From Pseudomonas chlororaphis subsp. chlororaphis (GTDB taxonomy: Bacteria > Pseudomonadota > Gammaproteobacteria > Pseudomonadales > Pseudomonadaceae): 64,000 nt of DNA. The stretch is taken from contig NZ_CP027712.1 of NCBI RefSeq assembly GCF_003945765.1, positions 4,464,001 to 4,528,000 on the forward strand, given 5' to 3'. The notes beneath the pieces are model-generated. The model was not told the DNA's origin. It worked only from the letters and a program-made list of their open reading frames with translations, and did not search any database. Position 1 is the stretch's first letter, and each line of letters begins with the position of its first letter. The translations under genes and the position numbers were made by a program. This document shows, one piece after another, positions 6,529 to 15,318 of the stretch.

Positions 6529-7610
6529 GGGCGGGACTCCTGGGCAGCGCGGGGCAATTGGTCGACTTCACTGGTGCGGCGCAGATAGGAACTGGCGTAG
6601 GCCGCCGAACGGGCCGCCAGCAGCGGGTCGTCGGAGGCGGCAATGCCGCTCGGCAGCACCAGCGGGTCGTAGTTGATGTCGCGGCATTCGCCATTGTTCT
6701 GCGGTTGGCTGCGCTCCAGCACCAGGGTCCCGGCATTCAGCACCTTGCGCTCGCTGGGCCAGGCCTTGCTGGCGTCGTCGGTCGGGTCGCCCGGGTTGGC
6801 CAGGGTGATGTTCAAGCGCCAGCGCAACGGCCCCGCCGCCAGGCGCTGCACCAGGTCTTTTTCCAGGAAGTCGTTACCCTCTGGCGCTATCGCGCCGGGT
6901 GCGTCCTGGGTCAGCGGCACCACACCCCAGCGCACGGCCTGGCGTTGCCCGCTGGCGCTCACCAGGTAAAACGCGTTGATGCCGTTGTAGGTCTCGGTGG
7001 CATAGCTGGCCGAAGGCTTGGCGCCCTTGATCCATTGCAGGAACGGCATGGCTTCGGGGTGGGCGGCGAAAAACGCCGGCACGCTGGCCGGGTTCGGCTT
7101 GCCGGTCGCCGGGTCGGGCGCACTGGCTTGCTGCAACTGGTAAAACGCCTCGGGGGTGCCCACCGGGAACACCGGCATGCTGTTCATCCCGGTGCGCCAC
7201 TGCTGGCCGTTGGCCTGGGTGAAACGCAGGGCCAGGCTGCGGATCGGCACGCTGCTGTCAGGCGCATAGGGATTGCCGGGGGGCAAGGCGAAACGCCCGA
7301 CCACCGGGGTCCGCGCTTCGTTGAACACCTGGGCGCTGGAATAACTGCGGGCCTCGCCGCTGCTCTCGAAATAACCGGCCACGCACACGCCCTTGGCATG
7401 GTTGCGGCGAAAGCCCGGATGCACGCCGTTGTTTTTCTCCAGCACATCCACCAGGGCCTTGGGGGTCAGGCGCTGCGGATCGAAAGTGCCGTTTACATAA
7501 GCCATGGCGCCGGCCAGGGCCGCGACCACCAGGGCGATCCCGGCCAGACGCAGGCTCAGGCTGGCCGCACTCAAGGGCGGACGATCAGGGGGTGATGGGC
7601 GATCTACCAT
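6525..7610 (-). CDS. Catalase-related peroxidase (SrpA-like), membrane-anchored
   Basis: 361 residues. An N-terminal hydrophobic segment (about 18-40) suggests a membrane anchor or uncleaved export signal, and a small catalase core follows. The motif RRNHAKGVCVAGYF carries the distal catalytic His of catalases. At about 320 mature residues it is the short catalase-related type, which usually shows peroxidase rather than strong catalase activity. GGAG lies 8 nt upstream of the ATG. It forms a two-gene operon with cytochrome b561, which could deliver electrons. It is divergent from the ECF sigma/anti-sigma pair, with matching ECF promoters on both strands. Confidence 0.9.
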   Translation of the reverse strand: MVDRPSPPDRPPLSAASLSLRLAGIALVVAALAGAMAYVNGTFDPQRLTPKALVDVLEKNNGVHPGFRRNHAKGVCVAGYFESSGEARSYSSAQVFNEARTPVVGRFALPPGNPYAPDSSVPIRSLALRFTQANGQQWRTGMNSMPVFPVGTPEAFYQLQQASAPDPATGKPNPASVPAFFAAHPEAMPFLQWIKGAKPSASYATETYNGINAFYLVSASGQRQAVRWGVVPLTQDAPGAIAPEGNDFLEKDLVQRLAAGPLRWRLNITLANPGDPTDDASKAWPSERKVLNAGTLVLERSQPQNNGECRDINYDPLVLPSGIAASDDPLLAARSAAYASSYLRRTSEVDQLPRAAQESRP

Positions 7611-7652
7611 GAATATCTCCAGGGCCGCGGGCCACAGGTGGAAAGGACAGGT

Positions 7653-7680
7653 CAGACGAACCCCGGCAGCGGTTATTCCC
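7653..7680 (-). promoter_or_regulatory. Predicted ECF promoter for the catalase/b561 operon
   Basis: Read on the minus strand: GGAATAACC, 12 nt, CGTCTG. The -35 has the GGAA...AAC shape typical of ECF sigma factors, and the -10 contains GTC. Both elements and the spacing are identical to the plus-strand copy at 7707-7734. Confidence 0.8.
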
Positions 7681-7706
7681 TGGCCCGCTATTTATTTTTC
7701 CGACAC

Positions 7707-7734
7707 GGGAATAACCTGCGTTGCCGGGCGTCTG
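7707..7734 (+). promoter_or_regulatory. Predicted ECF promoter for the sigma/anti-sigma operon
   Basis: GGAATAACC (7708-7716), a 12-nt spacer and CGTCTG (7729-7734) lie about 55 bp before the sigma factor ATG. The identical arrangement on the opposite strand indicates autoregulation plus control of the divergent operon by the same sigma factor. Confidence 0.8.
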
Positions 7735-7787
7735 GCGCAAGTGTGCTGTTGCAAGCGTAGCGACTGGCCAACGACCCGCAGGAACCC

Positions 7788-8294
7788 ATGAACGATATCG
7801 ACGAACAGCTGCGTGAAATCATCCCCCGGCTACGGCGCTTCGCCCTGTCCCTGAGCCGTCAGCCCAGCAGCGCCGACGACCTGGTGCAGGCGAGCCTGGA
7901 ACGGGCGCTGTCGAGCTGGAGCGAAAAACGCCCCGAGGGCGATCTGCGGGCCTGGCTGTTCGCCATTCTCTACCGGCAGTTTCTCGACGCGCACCGCCGC
8001 TCACGGCGTTATGCGCGCATGCTGGAATTCTTCACCGGGCGCGACGACGCCCAGCCTTCGGTGGAACGCAGCGTGGTCGCGCAATCGACCCTGGAAGCCT
8101 TCGACCGCCTGCCCGCCGAGCAGCGCGCGCTGCTGCTCTGGGTCTCGGTGGAAGGCCTGAGCTACAAGGAAGTCGCCACCATCCTCGAGGTGCCCACCGG
8201 CACCGTGATGTCTCGCTTGTCCCGGGCGCGCCAGGCCCTGCGCCAGCTCAGCGACGGCGAAATCAGCAGCCCTTCTTTGCGGATACTCAAATGA
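7788..8294 (+). CDS. ECF-type RNA polymerase sigma factor
   Basis: 168 residues with the two ECF domains: sigma region 2 (about 10-75, including SADDLVQASLERAL and the DLRAWLFAILYRQF stretch) and region 4 (about 105-158, including LPAEQRALLLWVSVEGLSY and a helix-turn-helix near EVPTGTVMSRLSRARQAL). It directs RNA polymerase to promoters of the GGAATAACC-N12-CGTCTG type seen in its own upstream region. AGGAA lies just before the ATG. Its stop overlaps the anti-sigma start (ATGA). The divergent catalase-like/b561 operon is the likely target, suggesting an oxidative or envelope redox signal. Confidence 0.93.
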   Translation: MNDIDEQLREIIPRLRRFALSLSRQPSSADDLVQASLERALSSWSEKRPEGDLRAWLFAILYRQFLDAHRRSRRYARMLEFFTGRDDAQPSVERSVVAQSTLEAFDRLPAEQRALLLWVSVEGLSYKEVATILEVPTGTVMSRLSRARQALRQLSDGEISSPSLRILK

Positions 8295-9043
8295 TCAGCC
8301 TGCCCCCCAGCGAACGCGACCTGCACGCCTACGTCGATCATCGGCTCAACGAGAGTGACCGGCGCCTGCTGGAAACCTACCTGAGCAACCACCCGCAGCT
8401 CGCCGCCCAGGTCCAGGCCTGGCAACAGGACGCCCAGCAGTTGCGCGCGGCCCTCGGCGGCGCCCTGCAACAACCGGCCAACCCCGGCCTCGACCCGGCG
8501 CTGATTCGCCAACGCCTCAAGCGCCAGTCGCGCCGCCAGCTGGCCAGTGCCGCGCTGCTGTTGATCGCCCTCGGCATCGGCGGCCTGAGTGGCTGGCAGG
8601 CGCGGGAAATGACCCTGGCCAACGCCCCGCTGCCGATGACCGACGCCCTGCAGGCCTACCGCCTGTTTGCCCAGCAAGGCGTCCTCCCGGCCGACCTCAA
8701 GGTCCAGGGCAATGGCGCCATGCAGGCCTGGCTCGACCGTTACTTCACCCAGGCCGAGCGCCTGCCGGACCTGCGCGAGTCCGGCTTCCAGGCAGTCAGT
8801 GGGCGCCTGCTGAGCACCGATCAAGGGCCGGCGGCGATGGTGCTGTACGAGGACCAGGGCGGGCACAGGATCAGTTTCTATATCCGCCCGCCGGGACCGA
8901 AGCACTACCTGCTGCCCCGGGGCAGCCGCAGCGATGGCGAACTGCAGGCCGACTACTGGTCCGACAGCGGCTACAACTACGCCATGGTCAGCCCCAGTGG
9001 TTCGGCGGTGGCGCAGCGGCTGCAGGACACCCAGAAGTTCTGA
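8291..9043 (+). CDS. Membrane-bound anti-sigma factor
   Basis: 250 residues. The N-terminal cytoplasmic part (about 1-75) resembles anti-sigma domains (SERDLHAYVDHRLNE). One transmembrane helix follows (about 79-97, ASAALLLIALGIGGLSGW) with a periplasmic region of about 150 residues. It is translationally coupled to the ECF sigma gene by a 4-bp overlap, the usual sigma/anti-sigma layout. I see no HxxxCxxC zinc motif, so it is not a classical ZAS redox sensor. The periplasmic part presumably senses the signal. Confidence 0.88.
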   Translation: MISLPPSERDLHAYVDHRLNESDRRLLETYLSNHPQLAAQVQAWQQDAQQLRAALGGALQQPANPGLDPALIRQRLKRQSRRQLASAALLLIALGIGGLSGWQAREMTLANAPLPMTDALQAYRLFAQQGVLPADLKVQGNGAMQAWLDRYFTQAERLPDLRESGFQAVSGRLLSTDQGPAAMVLYEDQGGHRISFYIRPPGPKHYLLPRGSRSDGELQADYWSDSGYNYAMVSPSGSAVAQRLQDTQKF

Positions 9044-9088
9044 GCCACGACAGCCGCACCCCGTGGACCGGCCTTGAGACAGCCAGAG

Positions 9089-9195
9089 GTCCTTCGTGTC
9101 GAGCGCGACCCCGGCCGATCGCAGCCTGCGGCAGCGGCTACACCTTTCCCGAGCGCCGTTACCCCTCCTGTAGCCGCTGGCGCAGCCTGCGATCG
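9089..9195. repeat. REPIN with extended left arm
   Basis: Two inverted REP copies: GATCGCAGCCTGCGGCAGCGGCTACA type at 9117-9142 and its inverse at 9169-9195. A 28-bp leader (9089-9116) is shared with the repeat at 62715-62767. It lies in the gap between the anti-sigma gene and the convergent pilus operon. Confidence 0.85.
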
Positions 9196-9294
9196 GCAGC
9201 GCAGCGGCCGCAGGATATCCAGAACACCGCCGGGGCCTGAGACCGGCACACTATGAGCCGTAACCCTGCCCCCCCATAGTTTGTCTCTCCCCGC

Positions 9295-10284
9295 CTAAAA
9301 CCCCACATCCAGCACCACATTGTCGATATAGGTCCCCGCCGGCGGCGTGGCCTGGTCGGTGTAGATCCGGGCGTTGTAGTTGAACACCTGGCTGCCGGTG
9401 CCCAGGCCGTTGCCCGGGTTCACCTCGGCATCGGAACTGGCCCGCCGCGCCGCGCCCACGCTGCCCCAGCGGGTGGTGCCGGCACTCTTGAAGATGTCGT
9501 AGGCCAGGTAATTGCTCCCCGAGATCATCCGCCGCCGCCCGCCGACGCTGACGGCATGCTGGCCATCGTCCAGGCCCACGGTGTAGGCACTGCCCTTGGT
9601 ACAGGCAAGGTTGATGGTCTGTCCGCTGACGGTGGCGAAGGCGCTGATCACCGGCGCACTGCCGAAACTGATATTGGGCGCGGTGATCACGCAATCGTTG
9701 GCCACCGTCAGGTTGACCGTCAGGCTGGCGACGCCGCTGCCGATATCGCGCCCCAGGCATGCGCCCAGCGCACCGATCCCCGCGCAGTAGTTCCAGCTCC
9801 AGGCGATGCTCAGGGTCTCGGTGTAGATGCCGGCGGCGACGTTGCTGCCGGTGATGCTGCCCAGGTAGACCGGAATGGCCTTGGCCACGGTCGGGCTGCC
9901 CAGCAACCCCAGGGCATCGACGATGGAGTTGCGCGCGAAGTCGAACTGCACGCCGCGGTTGATGGGGTAGTTGGTGCTGTTGTCGCCGTAGATGGTATAG
10001 CCGATGACATCGCCGGTGGGGCCCAACAGCCCGCTCTGCGAGGAGGTGATGGTGGCGTAGAAATGGTCGTTGCTGGCCATCAGGGTCGCCAACGAGCCGG
10101 TACAGGCCAGGCCGGCGTTGGTGCTGGAAGCGGACTGCGAGGTGGTGCGCACCAGGATCGAGCTGAGGGTGCCGAAACTCGCCGGCGAGGTACTGACCAC
10201 CGAACACAGGGCCTGGGTCGCCCCCGGCGACAGCAGCGCCATCAGCAACAGCCCCTGGCCCCAATAGCGACGCAACCTGTCCAT
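9295..10284 (-). CDS. csuE: Csu-type pilus tip subunit (spore coat U domain protein)
   Basis: 329 residues with a signal peptide (MDRLRRYWGQ...ATQA) and two spore-coat-U/SCPU-like beta domains, each with paired cysteines; this doubled layout matches CsuE tip adhesins. It is the last gene of the chaperone-usher operon, following the usher by 32 bp. ATG 10284 is chosen because GGAGGCGG lies upstream and a clean signal peptide begins there. The open frame continues to 10464 but would run through the usher's 3' end. The tip domain mediates hydrophobic attachment to surfaces in Acinetobacter; a similar role here is inferred. Confidence 0.85.
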   Translation of the reverse strand: MDRLRRYWGQGLLLMALLSPGATQALCSVVSTSPASFGTLSSILVRTTSQSASSTNAGLACTGSLATLMASNDHFYATITSSQSGLLGPTGDVIGYTIYGDNSTNYPINRGVQFDFARNSIVDALGLLGSPTVAKAIPVYLGSITGSNVAAGIYTETLSIAWSWNYCAGIGALGACLGRDIGSGVASLTVNLTVANDCVITAPNISFGSAPVISAFATVSGQTINLACTKGSAYTVGLDDGQHAVSVGGRRRMISGSNYLAYDIFKSAGTTRWGSVGAARRASSDAEVNPGNGLGTGSQVFNYNARIYTDQATPPAGTYIDNVVLDVGF

Positions 10285-10316
10285 GCTCACCGCCTCCCGA
10301 TTCCGTTCATGAATCC

Positions 10317-12701
10317 TCACTGACACACCAAAGGCCCGATCAACGGCACCTGTTCCTGCTCCGGCTCCAGGGTAAAGCTCACCTGGCAACTGCTGCCGTC
10401 GGCCAGGCTGACCCGCAGGCTGTTGTTCGGCGCCAGGTTTTCCAGGTACACCAGGCCATCCCAACCCACCACTGCCTGGGCGCCGCTCTGCTCGTGGGTC
10501 ACCAGGCTGCCCAGGGGCAGCTCCTGGTGCCGGGCGTCCACCAGGACCACGCTGGCGGCGACGATGCGGGTCAAGGGGAACGCCACCAGGTAGCCACTGC
10601 CGCGACGCACCGCGACCCGCTGTTCGACCAGCGGGCTCTGCACGTTGGCCGGCAGGTTCAGCGGGTCGATCTCGTATTTGCCGCGGTAATAGGCGCTGCT
10701 CCAGGGCACCAACAGATGGCCGTTCTTATCGGTGCGTCCCACCAGCTGGTTTTCATAGCGCACCGGAATATCCCGGTAGCCGTCGGTGCTGACCACCACG
10801 AAAGCGTCGTCGATGCGGTTGGCGGCAAACACCTGATGGTCCATCCACACCAGCGAACCACTGGCGTCGGCCCAGCGGGTTTCGGCCTCGCTGGAACCAT
10901 AGACCCCGGCCTGCAATTGCACCGACTGCAAACGCCAGGTCAGGTCGGCCTGGCGGTAGGCCGGCGCATCGCCCTGGGCATAACCGAGATTGAAGCCGAC
11001 GCCCCCTTCGCTGGGCACCGCCCGGCTGTAGTTGACCCGCTGCCGGTCCTGCCCGTCCTTGCTGCGCTCGCTGCTCAGGCTCAGGCTGCCGTGAACGTCG
11101 AACGGAATCACCAGTTGGGCCTGGACCGCCCAGTTGCTGTCGCCGATCTCGCGGTTGGCCGACAGGTAGAAACTGCTGCTGCGCCACAGCGGCTTGCTCC
11201 AGGTCAGGTTGAGCAGGCGGGTGCGCGAGTCGTCCGCGGCGCGCACATCGAAATAGCCGGCGCCGAGGCTGCCGTAGCGCTCGAGGTTGAGGCTCAGGGT
11301 CAGCTGTTCGCTGCGCTGGCTGAGGCTGGCGTAGGGGCTGTCCACCACCGTCAGGTCGGCGTAGCCGTCGCGGCGCTGCATCCGCTGGTAGGACAGGCTG
11401 TAGCGCTGGCTGCTGTACTGGTAACCGAGGCTGACCTGCTGCCCACCCTGGCCGTCGAAGCGGCTCTGGCTGATGGCGCTGTTGAGCACGCCGAAGTTGC
11501 CCAGGCGCAGGTTGCCGCCGAAACCGCCGAGGGTCAGGGACTGCGCCGCCTCGGCGTGGCCTTCCAGGGTCAGGTTGTCGCTCAGGCCGTAGCGCAGGCT
11601 GCCGGAAGTGACGCCGGGGCCGTAGCTGAAATCCCGCAGCGTATAGTCGCGGCGCAGGGTCCCGGCGGCCACCGAGAAATCGCTCAGGCCTTTTTGCAGC
11701 AGGCTGCTGGTGACATAGAACGGCACGGTGGTGGACACCTGTCGCCCCAGGGCATCGGTGGTCACCACCACCGCTTCGCCGGCACCGTTGATGAACGGGA
11801 TATTGGTCAGGGTGTAGGGCCCCGGCTGCAGGTCGGCGCTGCTGGACTTGTAGCCGTTGATAAACAGGTCCACCGAGGACGGCACCGCCGCCTCCCCGGC
11901 GAACTGCGGCAAGGGGTAGGTCACCAGGTCCGGGCGCACGGCAAAATCGCGCGACAGTTGCACACCGCCCAGGCGCACCGAGTTGCTCCAGGGCAAGGCG
12001 CCACTGACCAGGTCGCCGGCCTCGTAGGTCAGCAAACGCTCGTCGTCGGAGTAACGCCAGGTGGTGTCATAGCGCCGGTAGCCGTTGTTCAGCGCGCCCT
12101 CGCCCAGGCCGGAAAAGGTCCGCCGGTACTGGCCGGTATTGGACAGGGTGCCCCAGCCGTCGAACAGCCGCACCTCGTTCCAGGCCGCCAGGTAAGTGCC
12201 GGCATCGTCGGTGTCGTTGAGGTACAGATCGTAATTGAGCAAGGCGCCGAAACTGCTCAGCGCCGGGGTTCGTGGATAGACCTGGCGGCTGCCGATCAAT
12301 TGCTCCGGCAGCCAGTCCGGCGGCACCTCCAGCAACAGCCGCTGGCCCTGGCTGTCGTAGTCGCTGTGCAGCCCTTGCAGGCTGTCGAGGGCGACCTGGG
12401 CGTCGAGCCCTTCGGGCAATTTCATCCTGCTTTCCCGCAGGGCCTGGGCCGGTACGAACAGGCGTCCGGCACGTTGCTCGACGGCGATCACTCGCCCGGT
12501 ATTCATCTGATTGACCACCAGTTCCAGAAACAGTTGGGCATCGCTGATCGCTTCCATGCCGCTGGGCGGCGGCGGCAGTTCGCCACCCAGGCTGCCGGAG
12601 GCGAACACCCAGCAACACAGCCCGCTCACCGCCCACCCCGGGCGCCAGAAACGACGAGCCGCGCCGAGGTTCATTGAAGCGTTACGCCCATCGATGGACA
12701 C
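10317..12701 (-). CDS. csuD: Outer-membrane usher of the Csu-type pilus
   Basis: 794 residues, the usual length of archaic (Csu-type) FimD/PapC ushers. It has an N-terminal signal peptide, a periplasmic N-domain, a 24-strand beta-barrel region with a plug, and C-terminal domains including the GSGYLVAFPL and SGAQAVVGWDGLVYLENL stretches. It assembles subunits handed over by the chaperone. The start is uncertain. GTG 12701 has GGAAG close upstream, while ATG 12674 gives a more standard signal peptide (MNLGAARRFW) but no clear ribosome site. It lies 100 bp after the chaperone gene and 32 bp before the tip gene. Confidence 0.92.
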   Translation of the reverse strand: MSIDGRNASMNLGAARRFWRPGWAVSGLCCWVFASGSLGGELPPPPSGMEAISDAQLFLELVVNQMNTGRVIAVEQRAGRLFVPAQALRESRMKLPEGLDAQVALDSLQGLHSDYDSQGQRLLLEVPPDWLPEQLIGSRQVYPRTPALSSFGALLNYDLYLNDTDDAGTYLAAWNEVRLFDGWGTLSNTGQYRRTFSGLGEGALNNGYRRYDTTWRYSDDERLLTYEAGDLVSGALPWSNSVRLGGVQLSRDFAVRPDLVTYPLPQFAGEAAVPSSVDLFINGYKSSSADLQPGPYTLTNIPFINGAGEAVVVTTDALGRQVSTTVPFYVTSSLLQKGLSDFSVAAGTLRRDYTLRDFSYGPGVTSGSLRYGLSDNLTLEGHAEAAQSLTLGGFGGNLRLGNFGVLNSAISQSRFDGQGGQQVSLGYQYSSQRYSLSYQRMQRRDGYADLTVVDSPYASLSQRSEQLTLSLNLERYGSLGAGYFDVRAADDSRTRLLNLTWSKPLWRSSSFYLSANREIGDSNWAVQAQLVIPFDVHGSLSLSSERSKDGQDRQRVNYSRAVPSEGGVGFNLGYAQGDAPAYRQADLTWRLQSVQLQAGVYGSSEAETRWADASGSLVWMDHQVFAANRIDDAFVVVSTDGYRDIPVRYENQLVGRTDKNGHLLVPWSSAYYRGKYEIDPLNLPANVQSPLVEQRVAVRRGSGYLVAFPLTRIVAASVVLVDARHQELPLGSLVTHEQSGAQAVVGWDGLVYLENLAPNNSLRVSLADGSSCQVSFTLEPEQEQVPLIGPLVCQ

Positions 12702-12801
12702 CTTTCTTCCATGGCTTGCAGTGACTGCCGCTACCGGTCAGCTTGAATCGCCGATCGCCGGACAGCCCCGCAACCTTGTCTGCCCGCAGCGGTAGATGGC
12801 C

Positions 12802-13593
12802 TCAGCGGGCCGGCGCAACGTTCTGCACCTGCGGCGCGCCATTGACCCGCACCTGCAACGCCGAGTCCGCGGTTGGCGCGGCGGGCACCGGCCAACGCAT
12901 GATCGCCCCCGGCAGCACGTAGCCCAGCAGCCCTTCCACCAGCGGCCAGGTCTGCCCCGCCTGCTTGAGCGCCACGTCGGTCAGGCGCGCATGCACCGCG
13001 CCCTGGTTGCGTACCTCGACGTAATTGCGGCCATCCACCGCCACCTTGCGCCAGCTCAGCTCGGGCACGCCGGCGCTTTTCGGATCACGCTGGCGAGTGC
13101 TGTCTTCCTTGCTCCAGAGCCCGGCACCGTAGGCGAACAGCGGCACCGAATAACGCATCTGGAAACGGATGGCCGCCGCCGTCTTGCCCTCGCCTTCGGG
13201 GATCGGCGGCTGCGCCAAGGGGATTTCATCGATGATGATCCGGTAGGCCAGCTCCTGGCCGGGCGGGACTTCGCGGGTCCGGGTCAGGCGGACCAGTTGC
13301 CTCTGCCCGGGCGCGATCTTCGCCACCGGCGGGCTGCCGATCACCTCCCGCTGGTTATGGTACTGGTCCTCGAAGCCGCTCTGGCTCCAGGCAAAGACCC
13401 GGATCTGCAGGTTCGCGGTTTCCGTGCCGCGGTTTTCCAGCCACAGCGCGCTGGCCTGCTGGTCGGCCTCCAGCACCGGGTCGATCGGCCAGATCAGCAC
13501 CGAACTGGCGGCCCTTGCCTGAACCGCCCCCAGCAACGCCATGGCCAGCACGGCACAACCAACGACCTGCAACCGCCGGGAAGTCGAACACAT
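12802..13593 (-). CDS. csuC: Periplasmic pilus chaperone (PapD/CsuC type)
   Basis: 263 residues with a cleavable signal peptide ending near QARA. An N-terminal immunoglobulin-like domain carries the chaperone features (FAWSQ...GSPPVAKIAPGQRQLVRLTR), with Arg and Lys positions suited to anchoring subunit C-termini. A second beta domain follows. It donates strands to the SCPU subunits and passes them to the usher. AAGGAG lies 7 nt before the ATG. It follows the last small subunit by 27 bp in the operon. Confidence 0.92.
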   Translation of the reverse strand: MCSTSRRLQVVGCAVLAMALLGAVQARAASSVLIWPIDPVLEADQQASALWLENRGTETANLQIRVFAWSQSGFEDQYHNQREVIGSPPVAKIAPGQRQLVRLTRTREVPPGQELAYRIIIDEIPLAQPPIPEGEGKTAAAIRFQMRYSVPLFAYGAGLWSKEDSTRQRDPKSAGVPELSWRKVAVDGRNYVEVRNQGAVHARLTDVALKQAGQTWPLVEGLLGYVLPGAIMRWPVPAAPTADSALQVRVNGAPQVQNVAPAR

Positions 13594-13620
13594 ACCGCTA
13601 CTCCTTATGGTCTTGCCCCA

Positions 13621-14121
13621 TCACCACGACAGCTGCACCTGCAGCACATCGCTGTACGTCCCCCCAGGCTGATTACCCGGTAATTGCACCTGGCCGTAGA
13701 TCGGCAGGCTGATGTTGTTCGCGTCGCTATAGGCCACCGCCACGCTCTGGCCGATGCCCAGGCTCTGGCTGAATGCCGCGTCGCGAAACAGCTGATAAGC
13801 CACCCGCGCACTGCCGCCATCGAGCTGCATGTGCCGTCCGCTGCTGTTGTACTGGCCGCCGTCGACGCTCATGTTCAGGGTCACCCCCGGCGTGCATTGC
13901 AATTGCACGCTGTTCGCCAGGGCGACCTGCAGCGTGCTGGTGGACAACGCCGACTGGCTGCCGAAGTTCAGGTTGCCGTAATTGCTCACGCCACCCACCA
14001 CCAGGCACCCGGCGACCACCGTGGCGCTGACCTGGAAGCTCTGGCTGGTCACCGCCACCAGGGGCAGCGGCAGGCTGCTGGCACCGAGCAGTACCAGCGC
14101 TGCGCACGCGTGACGGGTCAT
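13621..14121 (-). CDS. Csu-type pilus subunit (spore coat U domain), fourth small subunit
   Basis: 166 residues: signal peptide (MTRHACAALVLLGASSLPLPLVA), then one SCPU domain with a paired Cys and the family's GxYxDxLxVxLxW-like C-terminal strand (GTYSDVLQVQLSW). It lies 4 bp after the preceding subunit. The A. baumannii operon has csuA/B, A and B before csuC; here a fourth SCPU gene stands before the chaperone, so this is either csuB or an extra minor subunit. Confidence 0.82.
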   Translation of the reverse strand: MTRHACAALVLLGASSLPLPLVAVTSQSFQVSATVVAGCLVVGGVSNYGNLNFGSQSALSTSTLQVALANSVQLQCTPGVTLNMSVDGGQYNSSGRHMQLDGGSARVAYQLFRDAAFSQSLGIGQSVAVAYSDANNISLPIYGQVQLPGNQPGGTYSDVLQVQLSW

Positions 14122-14125
14122 GGCG

Positions 14126-14659
14126 TCAGAAAGTCAGTTCGACAGCGACGGTATCGGTGTAGGTGCCCGCCGGCAGGCCAGCCTTGCCGAGCGCCTTGCC
14201 GTAGATATTGACGGTCTGCGCCACGCCGGTGCTGGTGGCCAGGTTGATGGCATCGTCGATGGCCAGGAGCTGCGTGTGCCCGGAGTCGGTGTACAAGTCG
14301 TAAGGCACGAAGTTGCCGCTGCCATCGGCCAGGGCCCGGGTGCCGCCGGCGGACTGGCCGTCATGGGCGCCCGCGCGGACCGTCACCACCGGGCTGGTGC
14401 CACTGGAGCAGAGGATCGACAAGGCCCCGCCGCCGCCACCGAGCACCTGGGCCGTGGCCTGGGTGAACAGGCTGTCGGTGGTGCCGAAGTTCAGGGCGCC
14501 GAAGTTCAGGCCGCTGCTGCCGCCCGCGCCATTGACCTGGCAACTGCTGGTGAGAATCAGGCTGGACGTGATCTGGCCGGTGACCGTCGCGGCCTGGGCC
14601 ACGGAAAACATGGCCGTTCCAAACAGCGACAGGACAATCCGGGATACAAGCATGTGCAT
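14126..14659 (-). CDS. Csu-type pilus subunit (spore coat U domain)
   Basis: 177 residues with a signal peptide (MHMLVSRIVLSLFGTAMFSVAQA in two parts around the hydrophobic core) and one SCPU domain. It ends with the donor-strand-like GTYTDTVAVELTF. ATG 14659 is chosen because AGAGGA precedes it at good spacing; the longer frame to 14686 would begin with TTG inside the upstream gene. The gap to the preceding gene is 20 bp. It is a minor or structural pilin exported and assembled by the csuC/csuD pair. Confidence 0.82.
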   Translation of the reverse strand: MHMLVSRIVLSLFGTAMFSVAQAATVTGQITSSLILTSSCQVNGAGGSSGLNFGALNFGTTDSLFTQATAQVLGGGGGALSILCSSGTSPVVTVRAGAHDGQSAGGTRALADGSGNFVPYDLYTDSGHTQLLAIDDAINLATSTGVAQTVNIYGKALGKAGLPAGTYTDTVAVELTF

Positions 14660-14679
14660 GACATTCGTCCTCTTTGGGT

Positions 14680-15219
14680 TTACCAATCCAGCGTCACCGT
14701 CAAGGTGTCGGTGTAGACCCCCGCCGGCAGCGCATGGCTATTCGCAACCACCGAGCCAAACACCGGGATCGGTACCTGGGCCCCACTGGTAACGGCGAAA
14801 TTGCGTTGCTGACCGATGCTGTAGCTGTCGCTGCCGGAGGCATCGAGGAACAGCCGATAGGCAATGGTCTGGCGACCATTGCTCAGGCGCCGGGTGTTGC
14901 CGTCGCCATTGCGGCCGCCGTCAATCGTCACGGTGAAACCGGTCACCGACGGGTTGCAGGCCACCTCCAGGCGCCCGCTGCCGCTACCGCTGACATTGGC
15001 TCTCAGGGGCGCACTCCAGGTCGGGCCATGCTGGCCGAAATCCAGCAGGCCGAAGTCGTCGACCGGATTCTCGGGCGTGCGGGTCGCACCATTGGTCACT
15101 TCACAGCCGGCGATGATGGTCAGCCGCGCGTGTATCTGCCCGCTGATCGCCGCTTGCGCGTCGCCAGCCGGCAGGAGCAACGAACCCAGGGCAGCCAGCG
15201 CCCAGCTTCTGATCATCAT
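14680..15219 (-). CDS. Csu-type pilus subunit (spore coat U domain)
   Basis: 179 residues: signal peptide (MMIRSWALAALGSLLLPAG, cleavage near AQA), then an SCPU domain with C-terminal strand GVYTDTLTVTLDW. ATG 15219 has a textbook AGGAGG 6 nt upstream; the longer frame to 15297 lacks a ribosome site and would delay the signal peptide. By position it corresponds to csuA. Confidence 0.83.
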   Translation of the reverse strand: MMIRSWALAALGSLLLPAGDAQAAISGQIHARLTIIAGCEVTNGATRTPENPVDDFGLLDFGQHGPTWSAPLRANVSGSGSGRLEVACNPSVTGFTVTIDGGRNGDGNTRRLSNGRQTIAYRLFLDASGSDSYSIGQQRNFAVTSGAQVPIPVFGSVVANSHALPAGVYTDTLTVTLDW

Positions 15220-15318
15220 CGCCGCCCTCCTGGAGCCATGGGTTCTCTCACCTTGACCGCCCTTGGTGCGCGGTCTCCCTGCGCTGCCCGGATCCACCGG
15301 GCAGCTCCCGCGCCGCCA

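Noticed and set aside
10494..12677. 727-codon open frame on the plus strand across the usher gene
   Set aside because: Shadow of csuD; composition (Gln/Ala/Val/Gly runs) and lack of motifs mark it as a frame artefact.
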